Source: Lepidostoma basale (taxonomy: Eukaryota; Arthropoda; Insecta; Trichoptera; Lepidostomatidae). Taken from it: DNA of 64,000 nt. The stretch covers positions 1,364,001 through 1,428,000 of the forward strand of contig JAHDVF020000868.1 of NCBI GenBank assembly GCA_022606425.2, given 5' to 3'. The translations under genes and the position numbers were made by a program. Of this stretch, positions 30,715 to 40,799 are shown piece by piece. The notes under the pieces were generated by a model, which did no database searches, had not been told where the DNA came from, and saw only the letters and a program-made list of their open reading frames with translations. Each line of letters opens with the position of its first letter. Position 1 is the first letter of the stretch.

Positions 30715-30960
30715 TATTTCTCTTTTTCTTTTTCATACACTTTGTTTATGCAACACTTATATTAAAAAAAAAATTATATTGATATGTTTCGGACAACCAG
30801 TCCTGAAGAAGGACTGGTTGTCCGAAACATGTCAATATAATTAAAAAAAATTAATAACAGTGTTGTAAAAACAAAGTGTATAAAAATAAGAAAAAGAGAA
30901 ATAAAGCATTAACAACACAAAGTCTGGCTAATATAGAAGAAATGATATTATGTAATGTGT
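30715..30960. mobile_element. HH1 foldback, near-perfect palindrome
   Basis: Arms CTTTTTCTTTTTCATACACT / GTGTATAAAAATAAG and the centre GGACAACCAGTCCTGAAGAA...GGACTGGTTGTCCGAAACAT form a long inverted repeat around about 30806. The right outer end carries ACAACACAAAGTCTGGC...ATATAGAAGAAAT, the family signature. Confidence 0.65.
30803..30833 (+). ncRNA. Hammerhead motif with full core, stem I lost
   Basis: CTGAAGA (30803-30809), extra A, stem II GGAC-TGGTT-GTCC (30811-30823), GAA (30824-30826), ACATGT (30827-30832), C. The upstream half of stem I has been replaced by the inverted arm, which instead pairs with stem II, so folding would compete with the ribozyme. Confidence 0.5.
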
Positions 30961-31026
30961 TTACTAAGAAATTTTTTATATTATTAATTTTTACATCCAA
31001 TATCACTTAGATATTTTTTTTAAGTT

Positions 31027-31135
31027 TCAATCCTAGGGATTTGTTTGCAACAAAGTCTATTAACATCTTCGCTGATTCTTGCGATATTACTTGGGCCTTT
31101 TTATGTGATATTTTCCCGTTGCTGTCCACATTTTT
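31027..31135 (-). pseudogene. C-terminal protein remnant P, copy 1
   Basis: Minus frame: KKAQVISQESAKMLIDFVAN then KSLGLKLKKNI and a stop. Copies at 59288-59402 (-; KAQVASQEPAKMLIDFAANQ, SLGFK) and 36598-36735 (+, decayed) show the same peptide with conservative changes, so it was once coding. The protein is not recognised. Two of the three copies lie next to hammerhead-type repeats, with the coding strand pointing toward them. Confidence 0.4.
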
Positions 31136-31164
31136 GTATACAACAGATTATTTGAAGAATCGTT

Positions 31165-31385
31165 AAAATGTTGTATACAAGCAGTGTGAGTGGAAAGAGA
31201 AGTCGTGGAAGACCAGGGTAAGCATTGCAAGATCAAATTAATCAAATATTGAAAGGCGGCCACATTTGAAGTCGGAAAAATCGACGAACGTGCATGTGGA
31301 GGAATCAAGAAAGGTATGTCGGGACAGAATGGTATGACGGTCTTTCCTTTCTGCCTACCCGTCGTTAGTTAGTTAGTTAGTTACA
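31165..31385 (+). mobile_element. TTAG-tail LINE family, 3' end
   Basis: GTTGTATACAAGCAGTGTGA...AGTCGTGGAAGACCAGG, GGCGGCCACATTTGAAGTCG and a long (TTAG)n tail at 31366-31381. Mutated coding remnant. Confidence 0.7.
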
Positions 31386-31389
31386 ATAC

Positions 31390-32025
31390 ATGAAATCCAA
31401 AAACATTATATTTCAAGACCAAATCGATTCATATAATAAAAGCATCAGCTTATAGATAAACCCAATTTGAGTGTAAATCATAACATGATAAAGACGTTAG
31501 AAGAGATTATAACTCGTTAAAATATGATACGAAAAGTTCGAAGCGTGTTTTTAAACATCAAATAAAAAAATTGAGGAGCAAAAGGAAAATATTGACTCTA
31601 AATCTGCGCGCAGTACATTGAACTTGCCATTTTAACATCTCGGCGTATTGTGAGGGGGCTCTTATAAAAAGTTCCCGAACCGTAAAATACATCTTGAGAA
31701 TACGAAATTTTCCCACTCGTGATGGGAGGCGCGCCTGTGCGAGAAGGCCAAATATGAATGTTTGAGAAGCATATTTTCCACGAGGTAGAGAATGAATATG
31801 CAAAAAATAACATTTTTCAATTTTGTGAAATACGTGATGGCGGCGTGTGGCGGTAACAGGTTTTCTCGTCTGTTTGGACCACAGCCGATTTCTATTAAGA
31901 TTGTGTATTGACTGCTCGATTTCATTCACGAAACCATAGAGAAATTCGGCGGGTATCCGAGGTATAAACTATCATTCAGTTTTTTAAACATTACGCTTCT
32001 TATTTTCAGAAAAATTTATTCCACT
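31390..32025. other. Unique stretch with low stop density on the minus strand
   Basis: 31590-31960 has moderate GC and overlapping open minus frames (31558-31929, 123 codons), but the openings are not ATG-driven, there are no motifs, and three frames are open at once. I do not call a gene. Confidence 0.3.
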
Positions 32026-32029
32026 GTTG

Positions 32030-32150
32030 GTTATATGGCAGACCTCTTCTACCAGTCAGCAATCAGTCTGCTGAACACGATCTCCTCGGAGATCGATATC
32101 TTTCATATTAGTAAAAGTACGTTCAGAATACAAATACTCTTCATATTTAT
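32030..32150 (+). repeat. Jockey/CR1-like LINE 3' fragment
   Basis: LLNTISSEIDIFHISKSTFR-type codons match the end of the RTNLPLVTPVGR family. It runs directly into the HH1 repeat. Confidence 0.6.
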
Positions 32151-32450
32151 TTTTATATATACTTTGTATACAACACACACTTTATTAAAAAATAAAAAAA
32201 TTAAATCAAACATGTTTCGGACACACAAGCCCTTCATCAGTGATATTATATAAATATAACAAATATATATTTTTTTAATCACGAATGTGGTCAGTTTTGA
32301 CAGATATTTAAAGCTTTCGAAAGACTATTTCTCTTTTTCTTTTTTGTATACTTTGTATACACAACAATTATATTTAAAAAAATATGTTTCGAACATGTTA
32401 GTCCTTATTTAACTTAAATTTTGTTTATATTATCTTTTGATCAAATAAAC
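32150..32450 (-). mobile_element. HH1 hammerhead-type repeat
   Basis: Arm TATACTTTGTATACAACACACA, the motif at 32203-32250, then a second decayed arm at 32335-32420 (TTTTTGTATACTTTGTATAC, ATGTTTCGAACATGTTAGTC). Confidence 0.55.
32203..32250 (-). ncRNA. Hammerhead motif with full core, family HH1
   Basis: Minus strand: stem I ATCA/TGAT, CTGATGA (32240-32234), extra A, stem II GGGC...GTCC around a TTGTGT loop (32232-32219), GAA (32218-32216), ACATGT, T. Core intact. Confidence 0.55.
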
Positions 32451-32492
32451 TAATTTGATTTAAACTTATCCAACATTTTCTATCTTGGGCTA

Positions 32493-33810
32493 TCTGTCTG
32501 TTCAAAAAGAATCGCGAATTTTGAATTTCCGCTGGCTACGTATATTTGATTTTTGATTTTTTTGTAGCGTTATGTTGGTACTCATGTCCCTTACTTATGC
32601 TGATAAGGTCGGCCATTTTGAATGTTTAGTTAATTTTTGACAGCTGTTTTGCTTGGATGTGTTTTGGCTCGTCTTCGATTTTTGCCTATTCCAAAAAATG
32701 GATTAAAGAATCTGTATCAAATTTTGTGTGAAAAACAAAATAAAGTGCGCGGACGCATTTCGAATGTTGACTGTGGCATATGGTGAAGCTACCTTGGACC
32801 AAAGCAACGTTTATCGGTGGTACAAAATGTTCTCAGAGGGCCGAGAAGATATGAACGACGAAGAGCGTGCCGGACGCCCGAGCACGTCAACAACAGACGA
32901 AAACATTGATAAAGTGAAGAAAATAGTATTAGCCAATCGTCGAATCACCATTAGAGAAGTTGCTGAGGACCTAAACATATCGATTGGCTCGTGCCATTCG
33001 ATTTTAACCAATGATTTTGGCATGAGTCGGGTCGCCGCGAAATTCGTGCCAAAATTGCTCAATTTCGACCAAAAACAGCATCGCGTTAACATTGCTCAGG
33101 AGATGTTGGACTCGGTCCGTGACGACCCAAATGTGCTCCAGAGGGTCATAACTGGTGACGAATTATGGGTTTATGGTTATGACGTGGAAACCAAAGCTCA
33201 ATCATCCCAATGGAAGCTGCCGCATGAGCCAAGACCAAAAAAAGCGCGCCAAGTTCGGTCGAACGTGAAGGTTTTGCTCACAGTTTTCTTCGATTGCAGG
33301 GGCGTGGTGCATCATGAGTTCTTGCCACAGGGTAGTACGGTCAATAAGGAATATTACCTGCAAGTTATGCGCAATTTGCGCGAAGCAATCCGCCAGAAAC
33401 GCCCGTTTGTGGAAGAACAAAAACTGGCTTTTGCACCATGATAACGCCCCTGCTCACACATCGTTGCTTGTGCGCGAATATTTGGCCAAAAACAACACAG
33501 TAATGGTGCCGCAGCCACCGTATTCCCCAGACCTGGCCCCCTGTGACTTTTTCCTGTTTCCAAAACTGAAGAGGCCCATGAAAGGACGACGCTACGCCAC
33601 GATTGAGGAGATAAAGACGGCATCGAAGGAGGAGCTGAACAAGATCACAAAAATGATTTTTTTAAGTGCTTCGAGGATTGGAAAAAACGTTGGCATAAAT
33701 GTATTATATCCGAGGGGAATTACTTTGAAGGGGACAAAATAGATATTCATGAATAAATAAATACTTTTTGAAAAAATATAAAATTCGTGATACTTTTTGA
33801 ACAGACAGCG
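32493..33810 (+). mobile_element. Mariner element 2 (DD34D), frameshifted
   Basis: Inverted terminal repeats (CTGTCTGTTCAAAAAG types) flanked by TA at 32491-32492 and 33811-33812, the mariner target duplication. Near-identical to element 1 except for small deletions and a few substitutions. The first bases of the ends differ from element 1 (CTGTC against AGGTC). It lies against the RTE-like LINE 33815-34200. Confidence 0.9.
32698..33742 (+). pseudogene. Mariner transposase, two frameshifts and codon-3 stop
   Basis: ATG at 32698 is followed by GAT and TAA (32704-32706), then RICIKFC and the open frame matching element 1. Compared with that copy, 2 bp are missing near 33405 (after QKRP) and 1 bp near 33650 (after NKITK), splitting the gene into 32728-33441 and the continuation in 33314-33742 (LWKNKNWLLHHDNAPAH, YSPDLAPCDFF). 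All three catalytic aspartates are still encoded, but not in one frame. Confidence 0.85.
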
Positions 33811-33814
33811 TATT

Positions 33815-34200
33815 GCCATCCTCAAGTTGGATAATATCATCCATCCACATTTTTGTGGTCTTCCGATGCCACTTCTGTTATTCCAAGGACTCCACTTCAG
33901 GATCCTAAGTGACCATCTGAGCCCATCTTGTCTCGCCACATGCCTCGCCCATTGCCATTTCAGCTTTGCTGTTTTTTCTACGATATCGGTAACTTTTGTT
34001 CGACGTCTTATCTCCTCAATTTTAATTTTATCGCGGAGACTGACGCCCAACATGTGTTTTTCCATTTTACAATCTACAAATCGAAAATATTCGTTATTTA
34101 AAAAAGAGGCTCTGCCCGATTTAGGGCTTACTATAGGATTTGCTATTAGAGTAAGTGGTACATTTTGACGTAGTTGTTGGTGCTGGGAACAAAATAAATG
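33815..34200 (-). pseudogene. RTE/BovB-like LINE 3' region
   Basis: The minus frame reads EKHMLGVSLRDKIKIEEIRR, RTKVTDIVEKTAKLKWQWAR and HVARQDGLRWSLRILKW, homologous to 21815-22260 (ERAMLGITLRDR, TKVTEVALRIGGLKWRW). Ends at the TA used by mariner 2, which probably landed in this LINE. Confidence 0.7.
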
Positions 34201-34239
34201 GTACAATCAAAGTCATCATTCCAAATAAAATATATCCAT

Positions 34240-34475
34240 TGAAGCTTAGATGGCAGTTCATAATAAAGTTTTAGTGCCAACCCTTATGTATATAAGTCAA
34301 GCTTGGAGCTGGCAAAAGAGGGGTGAATGTAGGATTAATGTCGTACAAATGAGATCACTGAAAATAATACATGGGAAAACGACATATGATATAATCCCAA
34401 ATAACGAAATAAGGAAGAAATCTAAGACTGGTGATTGCATCATAATTTAAGTTAAAAAAGCATCACTTCTATCAC
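34240..34475 (+). mobile_element. TTAG-tail LINE, internal fragment
   Basis: The frame has AVHNKVLVPTLMYISQAWS and RINVVQMRSLKIIHGKTTYD, matching HNGVLVPTLMYGSEAW and INAVEMRSLRIMCGKTIYDR of the 55650-56525 copy. The 3' end is missing. Confidence 0.7.
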
Positions 34476-34479
34476 AATC

Positions 34480-35190
34480 TATGTAAAACTCATTAAACAA
34501 TCGCGTTGGATAGTAAAATTTATAACTAAATATATTCTTATAATGAAGAAAAAGTGCTCTAAAAGCTTATCAAATGCAATAGTAGAAAAAAATAACGATA
34601 AAAATAGAAAGAAAAATACAATAAATAAATTTAAATATTTATCATGCAATTCCGCAGAGTTGGCGATAAATTATTATTATAAATCAAACAAGTATTAGTC
34701 ATAAAGTTTTTTTTGTTAAAAACTATTTTAAATAGACTTGAATAACGAAATACCAATTGGAATTTTTTCATCATTTCGGACGTTGAACGTTTTTTTACTA
34801 GGAATTTGTATGCAGTCATAAAACATGGAATATAATAAAAATTCTATGGCGTTGCCGCGCGGAAAACTAAAAATGAATTTATTCCTACCCGCGCCGCTCT
34901 GGTGCTAATTTACTCTCCTGTTACTCCCATCAAACAACAACGTGGCCTTTTTTAATGCAGATTTTCATACGAACGCGTCATTCCAGAACATTTTGTGCAT
35001 TTATTAAGCTTTTCATTGGCCTGAAAAGACAATTACAGTACCAGCGCATTTAAAAAATTCTAACCCTGCATTTCATGGTGTATCAAATTTGTTATTAACC
35101 GAAAAATGTATACCATAATACAAGATGTTTTTTTTAGAGGTTTGGATTTTAAACTGGCAAACAATGTTTCTACAGACTGTCAATTTAACA
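34480..35190. other. AT-rich gap
   Basis: Nothing recognised. The last 70 bp (ACAAGATGTTTTTTTTAGAG) may be the outer end of the transposon whose N-terminal fragment follows. Confidence 0.3.
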
Positions 35191-35198
35191 GTTAACAG

Positions 35199-35474
35199 TT
35201 GATTTGTAGTCGGTACGTTTTGCCATTTTACCATGAATTGAGACTGACGTCAGAACAACGCTTGCACACTTATCGTGCACTATGTGCATTTTACGGTCGC
35301 CAAAATCATCCATCCGAGCAAGTTATTCGGAAAACCATGGATCGTTTTCGTACCACGTACACTCTAGTGGATAATACGCATCCACAAAGACGACAATTGT
35401 CGAAAATTGGATTTCATGATTGCGCTTCATTCGAGCTAGCCGTGGCTCTCATATGCCCGAAATCATATTTATAA
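35199..35474 (+). pseudogene. Tc1/mariner-like transposase N-terminal DNA-binding part
   Basis: The frame reads LRLTSEQRLHTYRALCAFYG, RQNHPSEQVIRKTMDRFRTT and YTLVDNTHPQRRQLSKIGF. This fits the helix-turn-helix N-terminus (A..AFYGR...PSE..IR..M.RF..T.TL.D) of the transposase group represented C-terminally at 12915-13480. The first codon is not ATG and the catalytic domain is absent. After about 60 residues the match ends, so this is an internally deleted element. Confidence 0.6.
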
Positions 35475-35489
35475 ATTGGCATAAAATAT

Positions 35490-35990
35490 ATATTAAATAA
35501 AGCCAATATCATAGACATTAACATTATTTCAATGTGTTTTTTTTCTTTTCATTTTGAATATGTATTGTATACCTCTAAAAGAAAACTTATATATTTGTAC
35601 AGAATATTTGAACATCATGTATATTTTTGTTTTAAGCTACAATAACATTCCCACTACCTATTTAAGTTAAACAAGCCGTCGCTTGTGGCGCTAGTTTACA
35701 AAAAAACATTGTATTTGACATTTGGTTGACGGTTAACTTGATTCGATTACTGTCAGTTTTTTAGACACATTTTGAGTTTAAAAATAAATATTATTTTTCA
35801 AATAAATTTAAAATAGCTTTATTGCCGGGAGAGTATTTAAATCTTGGTCATTCAATTATTGTATGTAATAAAAATATTATCAAATTTAGCTTTCTAGTAA
35901 ATTTGCTAAAAACACATTTATATCGATAGAAGCTATGTAAATAAACAAAGTAATTTTTTCCCCATCTTTTATTTTGCTATAATCAAACTT
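35490..35990. other. AT-rich gap
   Basis: No ORF. CTTGTGGCGCTAGTTTAC at 35685-35702 echoes the GATGGCGCTAGT phrase of repeat D. Confidence 0.3.
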
Positions 35991-35998
35991 TTTTTTAG

Positions 35999-36158
35999 AC
36001 ACCCTTCGTGCTAGAGCGGCAAGAGCAATGAAAGTCATACCGAAGGCCCCGGTTTCGATTCCCGGCGATGGCAGTGTGATTGTCATTGGTCTGGTGTAGA
36101 ATTTACGTTACAATAAAATGGCAACAGTTATTAGAATCAATAGCTGAAAAGTTATATA
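35999..36158 (+). mobile_element. tRNA-derived SINE, 3'-truncated
   Basis: ACCCTTCGTGCTAGAGCGGC (A-box region), CCGAAGGCCCCGGTTTCGAT and TCCCGGCGATGGCAGTGTG (B box mutated), then a shortened body. No AAT tail; it runs into the LINE below. Confidence 0.7.
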
Positions 36159-36159
36159 C

Positions 36160-36520
36160 TTCTTCTTCTTCTGATTGTAGATCTTGCGATCTTTTTATGC
36201 AGGATATCAACTTTCTTCCTGTGATGAAGACGACCAGCCTTCTCTCCATCTCTTTGGTGGTCGTCCTGGTGGTCGACGGCCCTCTGAAGTCTCGTCACGA
36301 TATAAGGAATTTTTGCTGGATCCATTATCTCGATGTGGTCCCTCCAGAATCGTCTTCTCTGCCTACTCCATCTCACTATGTTATCAATTTTGCAGGATTT
36401 GCGAATTTTTTCATTGGGTATCCTATCTCTAAGGGTTCTCCCCACAATAGGTCGTAATGTTCTCATTTCTGTTTCTCTTAAGAGATGTTTGGTTCTGATA
36501 GTGTCTGCACTTGCTAAGAT
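36160..36520 (-). pseudogene. RTE-like LINE 3' end (DILHKQIARSK family)
   Basis: The minus frame reads MRTLRPIVGRTLRDRIPNEK, IDNIVRWSRQRRRFWRDHIE, MDPAKIPYIV, and after a frameshift DILHKKIARSTIRRRR with the (GAA)n-type tail at 36160-36175. One of the better copies of its family. Confidence 0.75.
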
Positions 36521-36597
36521 TCCGTACGTCTGATGGGTCCTAGACAGTGTCTTTTAGGCATCCCGATATAACTGCAGCTTTATCAGTCTGTCAAATA

Positions 36598-36735
36598 ACC
36601 TGATGTTTACAAATGTGAAAAGCAACAGGAAACTACCACATTAATAGCCTGAGTGGCATCCCAAAAACCAGCAAGAAAATGTTACACTTTACTGCAAACA
36701 AATTCCTTGGATTGAAAGCATGGAAGAATTAAGAA
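36598..36735 (+). pseudogene. C-terminal protein remnant P, copy 3 (decayed)
   Basis: ACTACCACATTAATAGCCTG...AAACCAGCAAGAAAATGTTA...GCAAACAAATTCCTTGG aligns with the reverse strand of 59288-59402, with stops and frameshifts. Confidence 0.35.
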
Positions 36736-36739
36736 TAAT

Positions 36740-37155
36740 ATTTTTGATAAAATAAAAGAATCATAAAATGAAGGGTTAAATAAAAACAATTATTTGCCTT
36801 CAACGATTCGTAGGAATTCATTAAATAAATAAATAATTCCAGGAAGCGTGCATACGTTGGTGACGTATTTTCCCATTTCATGTCATTTGGCGTTGAGTAT
36901 TTTCGAACGTGTCAGGCATAAAGTTGTTTGTAAAGATAGGATTTGGATGGCGAGTTGGGATGAACGTCCGCTATCGGAGAACTATTGACCGGTGGAAAAG
37001 GGTTTTTTTCACGTTTGAGTGGAGGTCGAAATGAAAAGTAAAGTGTCGGGTTCAACCTAGGATCCGCTGTTACTGGACACATATCTAACATGCACAGAAC
37101 TATATAAGAAAGAAAAAACTTATTTCATCTTGTATCTAAAAAACGGGTTATACAT
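36740..37155. other. Gap, nothing recognised
   Basis: 36840-37080 is of mixed composition without a usable ORF. Confidence 0.3.
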
Positions 37156-37159
37156 ATTT

Positions 37160-37555
37160 TAAGAATCTGGCAACAGAATGATGTAAGTAGGAAGAATGCC
37201 GTAGAAATTAAAAAACCTGAGAATAATTGGTAGGAAAACGTAAGGCAGATGACTGCATCAAACGTAAATTTAAAAAATTATCCCTGAGATGGACATATGG
37301 AACGAATAAACAAAAGAAGAATGGTTTAAATGTTGTATACAAGGAGTGTGAGTGGAAACAAAAGCCCAATAAAAGCATGGTATGAACAAATTAAACAAAT
37401 TCTAAAAGGCTACCACATTTGATGTTAGAAAAATCGACGAGCGAGCATGTTATATAATGTATGAATATAGAGCAAGCTCAGACAGCGCCGTATGACGGTC
37501 CATCCTATATGTCTACCCCTCCGGGATAAAGGCATGATGGTTAGTTAGTTAGTTA
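37160..37555 (+). mobile_element. TTAG-tail LINE family, 3' part
   Basis: NDVSRKNAVEIKKPENNW, KADDCIKR, MVKMLYTRSVSGNKSPIKAW-type codons and the GGCTACCACATTTGATGTTA block, then the (TTAG)n tail at 37540-37554. Decayed. Confidence 0.65.
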
Positions 37556-37604
37556 AGCGAAAATTTACGTTATTTAAAATCCTAGTGAAAATTGTATAAT
37601 ATAT

Positions 37605-37770
37605 TGTACAATATCTATATACGAATATATAAAAATGAATGTCTGTGTGTCTGTCCATGGTTTTCTCGAAAATTACTGAACCGATTTCGCTGAAAATTTC
37701 ACAAATTGTTCTTATTTGTCCTAGGAAGGTTTTGAGAGTAGTTTGAATGAAATCCAATTTGAATGAAATT
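37605..37770. repeat. Helitron-like 5' segment
   Basis: ATATCTATATACGAATATAT, AAAAATGAATGTCTGTGTGT, CCATGGTTTTCTCGAAAA and ACTGAACCGATTTCGC are the phrases of a very common lepidopteran non-autonomous repeat usually classed as Helitron-type. No 3' end adjacent. Confidence 0.35.
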
Positions 37771-37779
37771 TTGAAGAAA

Positions 37780-38025
37780 AAAACGATTGCTTTGAAATTT
37801 TGTTATTTACCGATTGCTTCGAAATTTTGACATAACGTTGCATTAGTATACGCGCATGTTTTTATACATTCTTCTTCTTCTGCATCCTCTTCTTCTTCTT
37901 TTTTGGAAATAATCGATTGCTTTGAAATTGCGTTATTTACCGATTGCTTCGAAATTAATTTTGCATTATATACTCTTCTTTTTCTTCTTCTTAATTTGGA
38001 AAAAACCGACTGCTTTGAAATATTA
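37780..38025. repeat. Imperfect ~125-bp tandem repeat
   Basis: CGATTGCTTTGAAATTTTGT...TTTACCGATTGCTTCGAAAT recurs at about 37785, 37912 and 38000, separated by CTTCTTCTTCT-rich spacers. The 37903-38124 ORF with its DCFEI repeats is a by-product. Confidence 0.6.
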
Positions 38026-38209
38026 TATTTAAAAAAACTTAAAATACGAGTATGTCCTATAATTTACTCAGTGATAAAACTTTATTACGGAAATCAATTT
38101 TATATACTTTTCAATCACAAATAATCGTTTAAATCGCCATTTACCACTTCCATTTAAAGTCGATTGCAAGTTCTTGTTACTCATAAAAATATTTTTATTG
38201 TAAATATAT

Positions 38210-38390
38210 TTTGATAACAAATTGAAATTTTTTATGGCAAGGAAGGTGCATCCACGTGTAATGTTACTAGAAACGTAACACTCGGCCTTCCTGGAAACTA
38301 AACAAAGTTATCCAAACCTTCCACCACAACGGCAAGAGAACAAGAGAGATATGGCCTTTCTATTGACACGAGAAAGAAGAAGATATTTTA
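38210..38390 (+). repeat. Dispersed repeat E, copy 1
   Basis: AACGTAACACTCGGCCTTCC, CCAAACCTTCCACCAC and ATTGACACGAGAAAGAAGA match 40640-40790. Class unknown. Confidence 0.45.
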
Positions 38391-38774
38391 ATGCATATTT
38401 AATCATTCAAAATTGAATTCACGATATCTGTTTTAAAAACGTTTCATGTCAAGTCGAACAAGATAAATCCAAATATAGCACTCGTATAACACATTATTTT
38501 AACAGTTACAGCGACTTTCCTAATTGAGAGTCTATCATAAATAACACCAATGCTATGCAATTTATTCTGGTTATTTATCGTTTTATTTCTACAGAAAAAC
38601 TTATAGGAAAAAACTAACGTCACGTGTAACGTTTTATCTTTTCAGTACAATATATGTGACCCAATTTACAGCCGTTTATGGCATTTATATCATATATACT
38701 CGTATAAGAAATGCCCATTATATTAATAAATGTAATTTATTTTTATTTTTTGTGTAATATACTGAAATTTTGAA

Positions 38775-38970
38775 AACTAACTAACTAACTAACCATCACG
38801 CCGTCTCCCCGAAGGGGTAGGCAGAAAGAATGGACTGCCACACTTTTCTTTCCTGACATATTTCTCTCGCTTCCTCAACATTCATACATCGTGTCATGCA
38901 CGCGCGTCGATTTCTCTGACTCCTCACATGGCCGACATTCAATATTTGATTTATTTGATCGTGCCACGTA
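38775..38970 (-). mobile_element. TTAG-tail LINE 3' end
   Basis: (CTAA)n, ACCATCACGCCGTCTCCCCG and GACTCCTCACATGGCCGACA, the reversed tail and adjacent body. It forms an inverted pair with 39035-39182. Confidence 0.7.
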
Positions 38971-39034
38971 AATTTTGAAATTATAATAATGTGTTTTCTA
39001 ATAAATGCGTTGAATTTTTATATTAAATTTCGGA

Positions 39035-39182
39035 CACGTGAGGAGTCGGGGAAATCTACGTGCGTGCATGGGACAATGTATCTTAAGGAAGTGAGAGGAG
39101 TATGTCAGGATACAATTTTATTGCGGTTCATTATTTCTGCTTAACCCCTCCGAGAGACGCGTGATGCTTTGTTAGTTAGTTT
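39035..39182 (+). mobile_element. TTAG-tail LINE 3' end
   Basis: GACACGTGAGGAGTCGGGGA, GAAGTGAGAGGAGTATGTCA, TGCTTAACCCCTCCGAG and a TTAGTTAG tail. Confidence 0.7.
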
Positions 39183-39229
39183 ATTTCTAGACAAATGTAT
39201 TACATTGATAGATTCCGAATGCATACATA

Positions 39230-39386
39230 ATGCCCTTCGTGGCAGAGTCGTTGGAGTTCTAACTGCCGTACCGAAGGTCTATCCGTCTATGGTCTGATAG
39301 AATTCACGTGACAATAAAATGGCTATTGATTAGCTACTTATTACATGGCATGAGAATTAATATAATAGCTAAAAAGTTGTATACAG
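39230..39386 (+). mobile_element. tRNA-derived SINE, B box deleted
   Basis: TGCCCTTCGTGGCAGAGTCG (A-box region) and the CACGTGACAATAAAATGGCT body are present, but the segment with the B box is lost between GAAGGTC and TATCCGTC. Confidence 0.6.
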
Positions 39387-39389
39387 TAA

Positions 39390-40080
39390 TTGGGTTCCAA
39401 CGATCTGTTGTATACAAAAGACATAAAAAATAGTGTTTGGTGTTTCGGTATTTTTATTGAATACAACGGGAAAAAATTGGTTCCTATTAAAATCGTTCAT
39501 TATATATTATTATCCTGATAAAGAGAACATAATATCTGTATTGATAGAGAAAAATTTCATTAAATAAGACAAAGGAAACTATGAATGATGCTCGCAGAAG
39601 AAATAAACAAAGTTATAGCAAAGAATTCGCCTATAGGTCACAAGGTAAAGTACCAGGGAAATGTCAAACCAGTTTTCGCGATAGGTATCTTTACAAATAG
39701 GAAGAGTTTCGGGTTTCTGGCGCCACCGGGTCGCAGATAGTTGGGAATAGACATTCCAGAAAGTCAATTTCAAATAATTTTATGTCTGCAGCGGAAAACA
39801 GGAAGCGGGCGAATCTGGTGGGGAAACTTTAAAACTGATTCTTTATTCTATGTAAACAAAGAGATAAAACTATAATATCACGTCACATAAATGTGTAATT
39901 ATGACGGTATCTTTATGAAGAATGTTGTGTCTGTGTGAATTAAAAATTGTGTCGAATTTTATTAATTTTTTGGTACCGTAAACCTGTAGTCTTTCCAATT
40001 TCCAAACTCTCAATACACGTTAAAAACAATATTAAGGATTAAGACTTCAATTGAGTACAGGTAAAATGTAATATATACAA
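39390..40080. other. Gap without recognised gene
   Basis: ORF 39579-39773 (-) has no motif. 39590-39830 may be host unique sequence. Confidence 0.3.
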
Positions 40081-40084
40081 TATA

Positions 40085-40360
40085 ATGCGAGTATATACAA
40101 CCAGGAACGCATGAGAAATGATTCGACTTTAGGAAGACAAGATACTCTCTAAAGTCAAGAGTATTTGTATTCTGAATGTACTATCACTCATATGGAGGAC
40201 GTCGATCTCCGAGGAGACCGCATTCAGCAGATTAATTGCTCCTACCACCGGTGTCACCAAAGGCAGGCTGGTTCTAGGGGCCGGTAACAATATATGCTAT
40301 CGCTGTCGGAAATATCTATCAGGGACAAAAAGACAAACATCCTCCAGCACTGTATGGATC
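40085..40360 (-). pseudogene. Jockey/CR1-like LINE 3' end
   Basis: Minus strand: VLEDVCLFVPDRYF-type codons, the ...AGTAGGAGCAATTAATCTGC region (GAINLLNAVSSEIDVLHMSD) and CAAATACTCTTGACTTTAG, as in 22400-22735. Confidence 0.65.
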
Positions 40361-40384
40361 GTTGAAAAATAATTACCAAAATAA

Positions 40385-40590
40385 ACATTCTTCTTCTTCC
40401 TTAGCCTATTCCCGTCCACTCCTGGACAAAGGCCTCCTCCATTCACTTCCATGTCACTCTGTCCTGTGCAGACTGCATCCAGGTTATTCCGATGTGTCTG
40501 TTCAGATCATCCTTCCACCGAAGTTGCGGTCGCCCTGCACTCCTCTTTGCCGTCCACGGTCTCAAGTCAACCAAAATAAATATTATAATG
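40385..40590 (-). pseudogene. RTE-like LINE 3' end (WKWMEEAFVQEWTG family)
   Basis: Minus strand encodes QTDRHIGITWMQSAQDR-type and VTWKWMEEAFVQEWTG-type sequence with a (GAA)n tail (reversed as TTCTTCTTCC at 40388-40400). Sister copy at 63430-63885. Confidence 0.65.
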
Positions 40591-40639
40591 TTTAATAACT
40601 AAAGAAATAATATGGGTGCCTCTAATTGTGGTGGAACTA

Positions 40640-40795
40640 TACCTGTAACACCCGGCGCTCCTGGAAAAGATACAGTGTCAGCCAAACCTTCCACCCCGAT
40701 GACAAAATACGAGGAGAGATATTTTAAGGGCGTACCTACAAAAATACTCGCCATTGACACGAAGAAGACTACAGAATTTTAAGGAAATCTATGGT
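40640..40795 (+). repeat. Dispersed repeat E, copy 2
   Basis: CTGTAACACCCGGCGCTCCT, CCAAACCTTCCACCCCGATG and CCATTGACACGAAGAAGACT align with 38210-38390. Confidence 0.45.
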
Positions 40796-40799
40796 GATG

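Noticed and set aside
31366..31381. (TTAG)n runs as telomere-type repeats
   Set aside because: Insect telomeres are TTAGG; these are TTAG, short, and always follow the same LINE/SINE 3' end.
31558..31929. 123-codon minus ORF as a gene
   Set aside because: No motif, no ATG-based start, and several overlapping frames open at once because of local composition.
37903..38124. ORF with repeated DCFEI as a repeat protein
   Set aside because: The peptide repeats come from an imperfect ~125-bp DNA tandem repeat.
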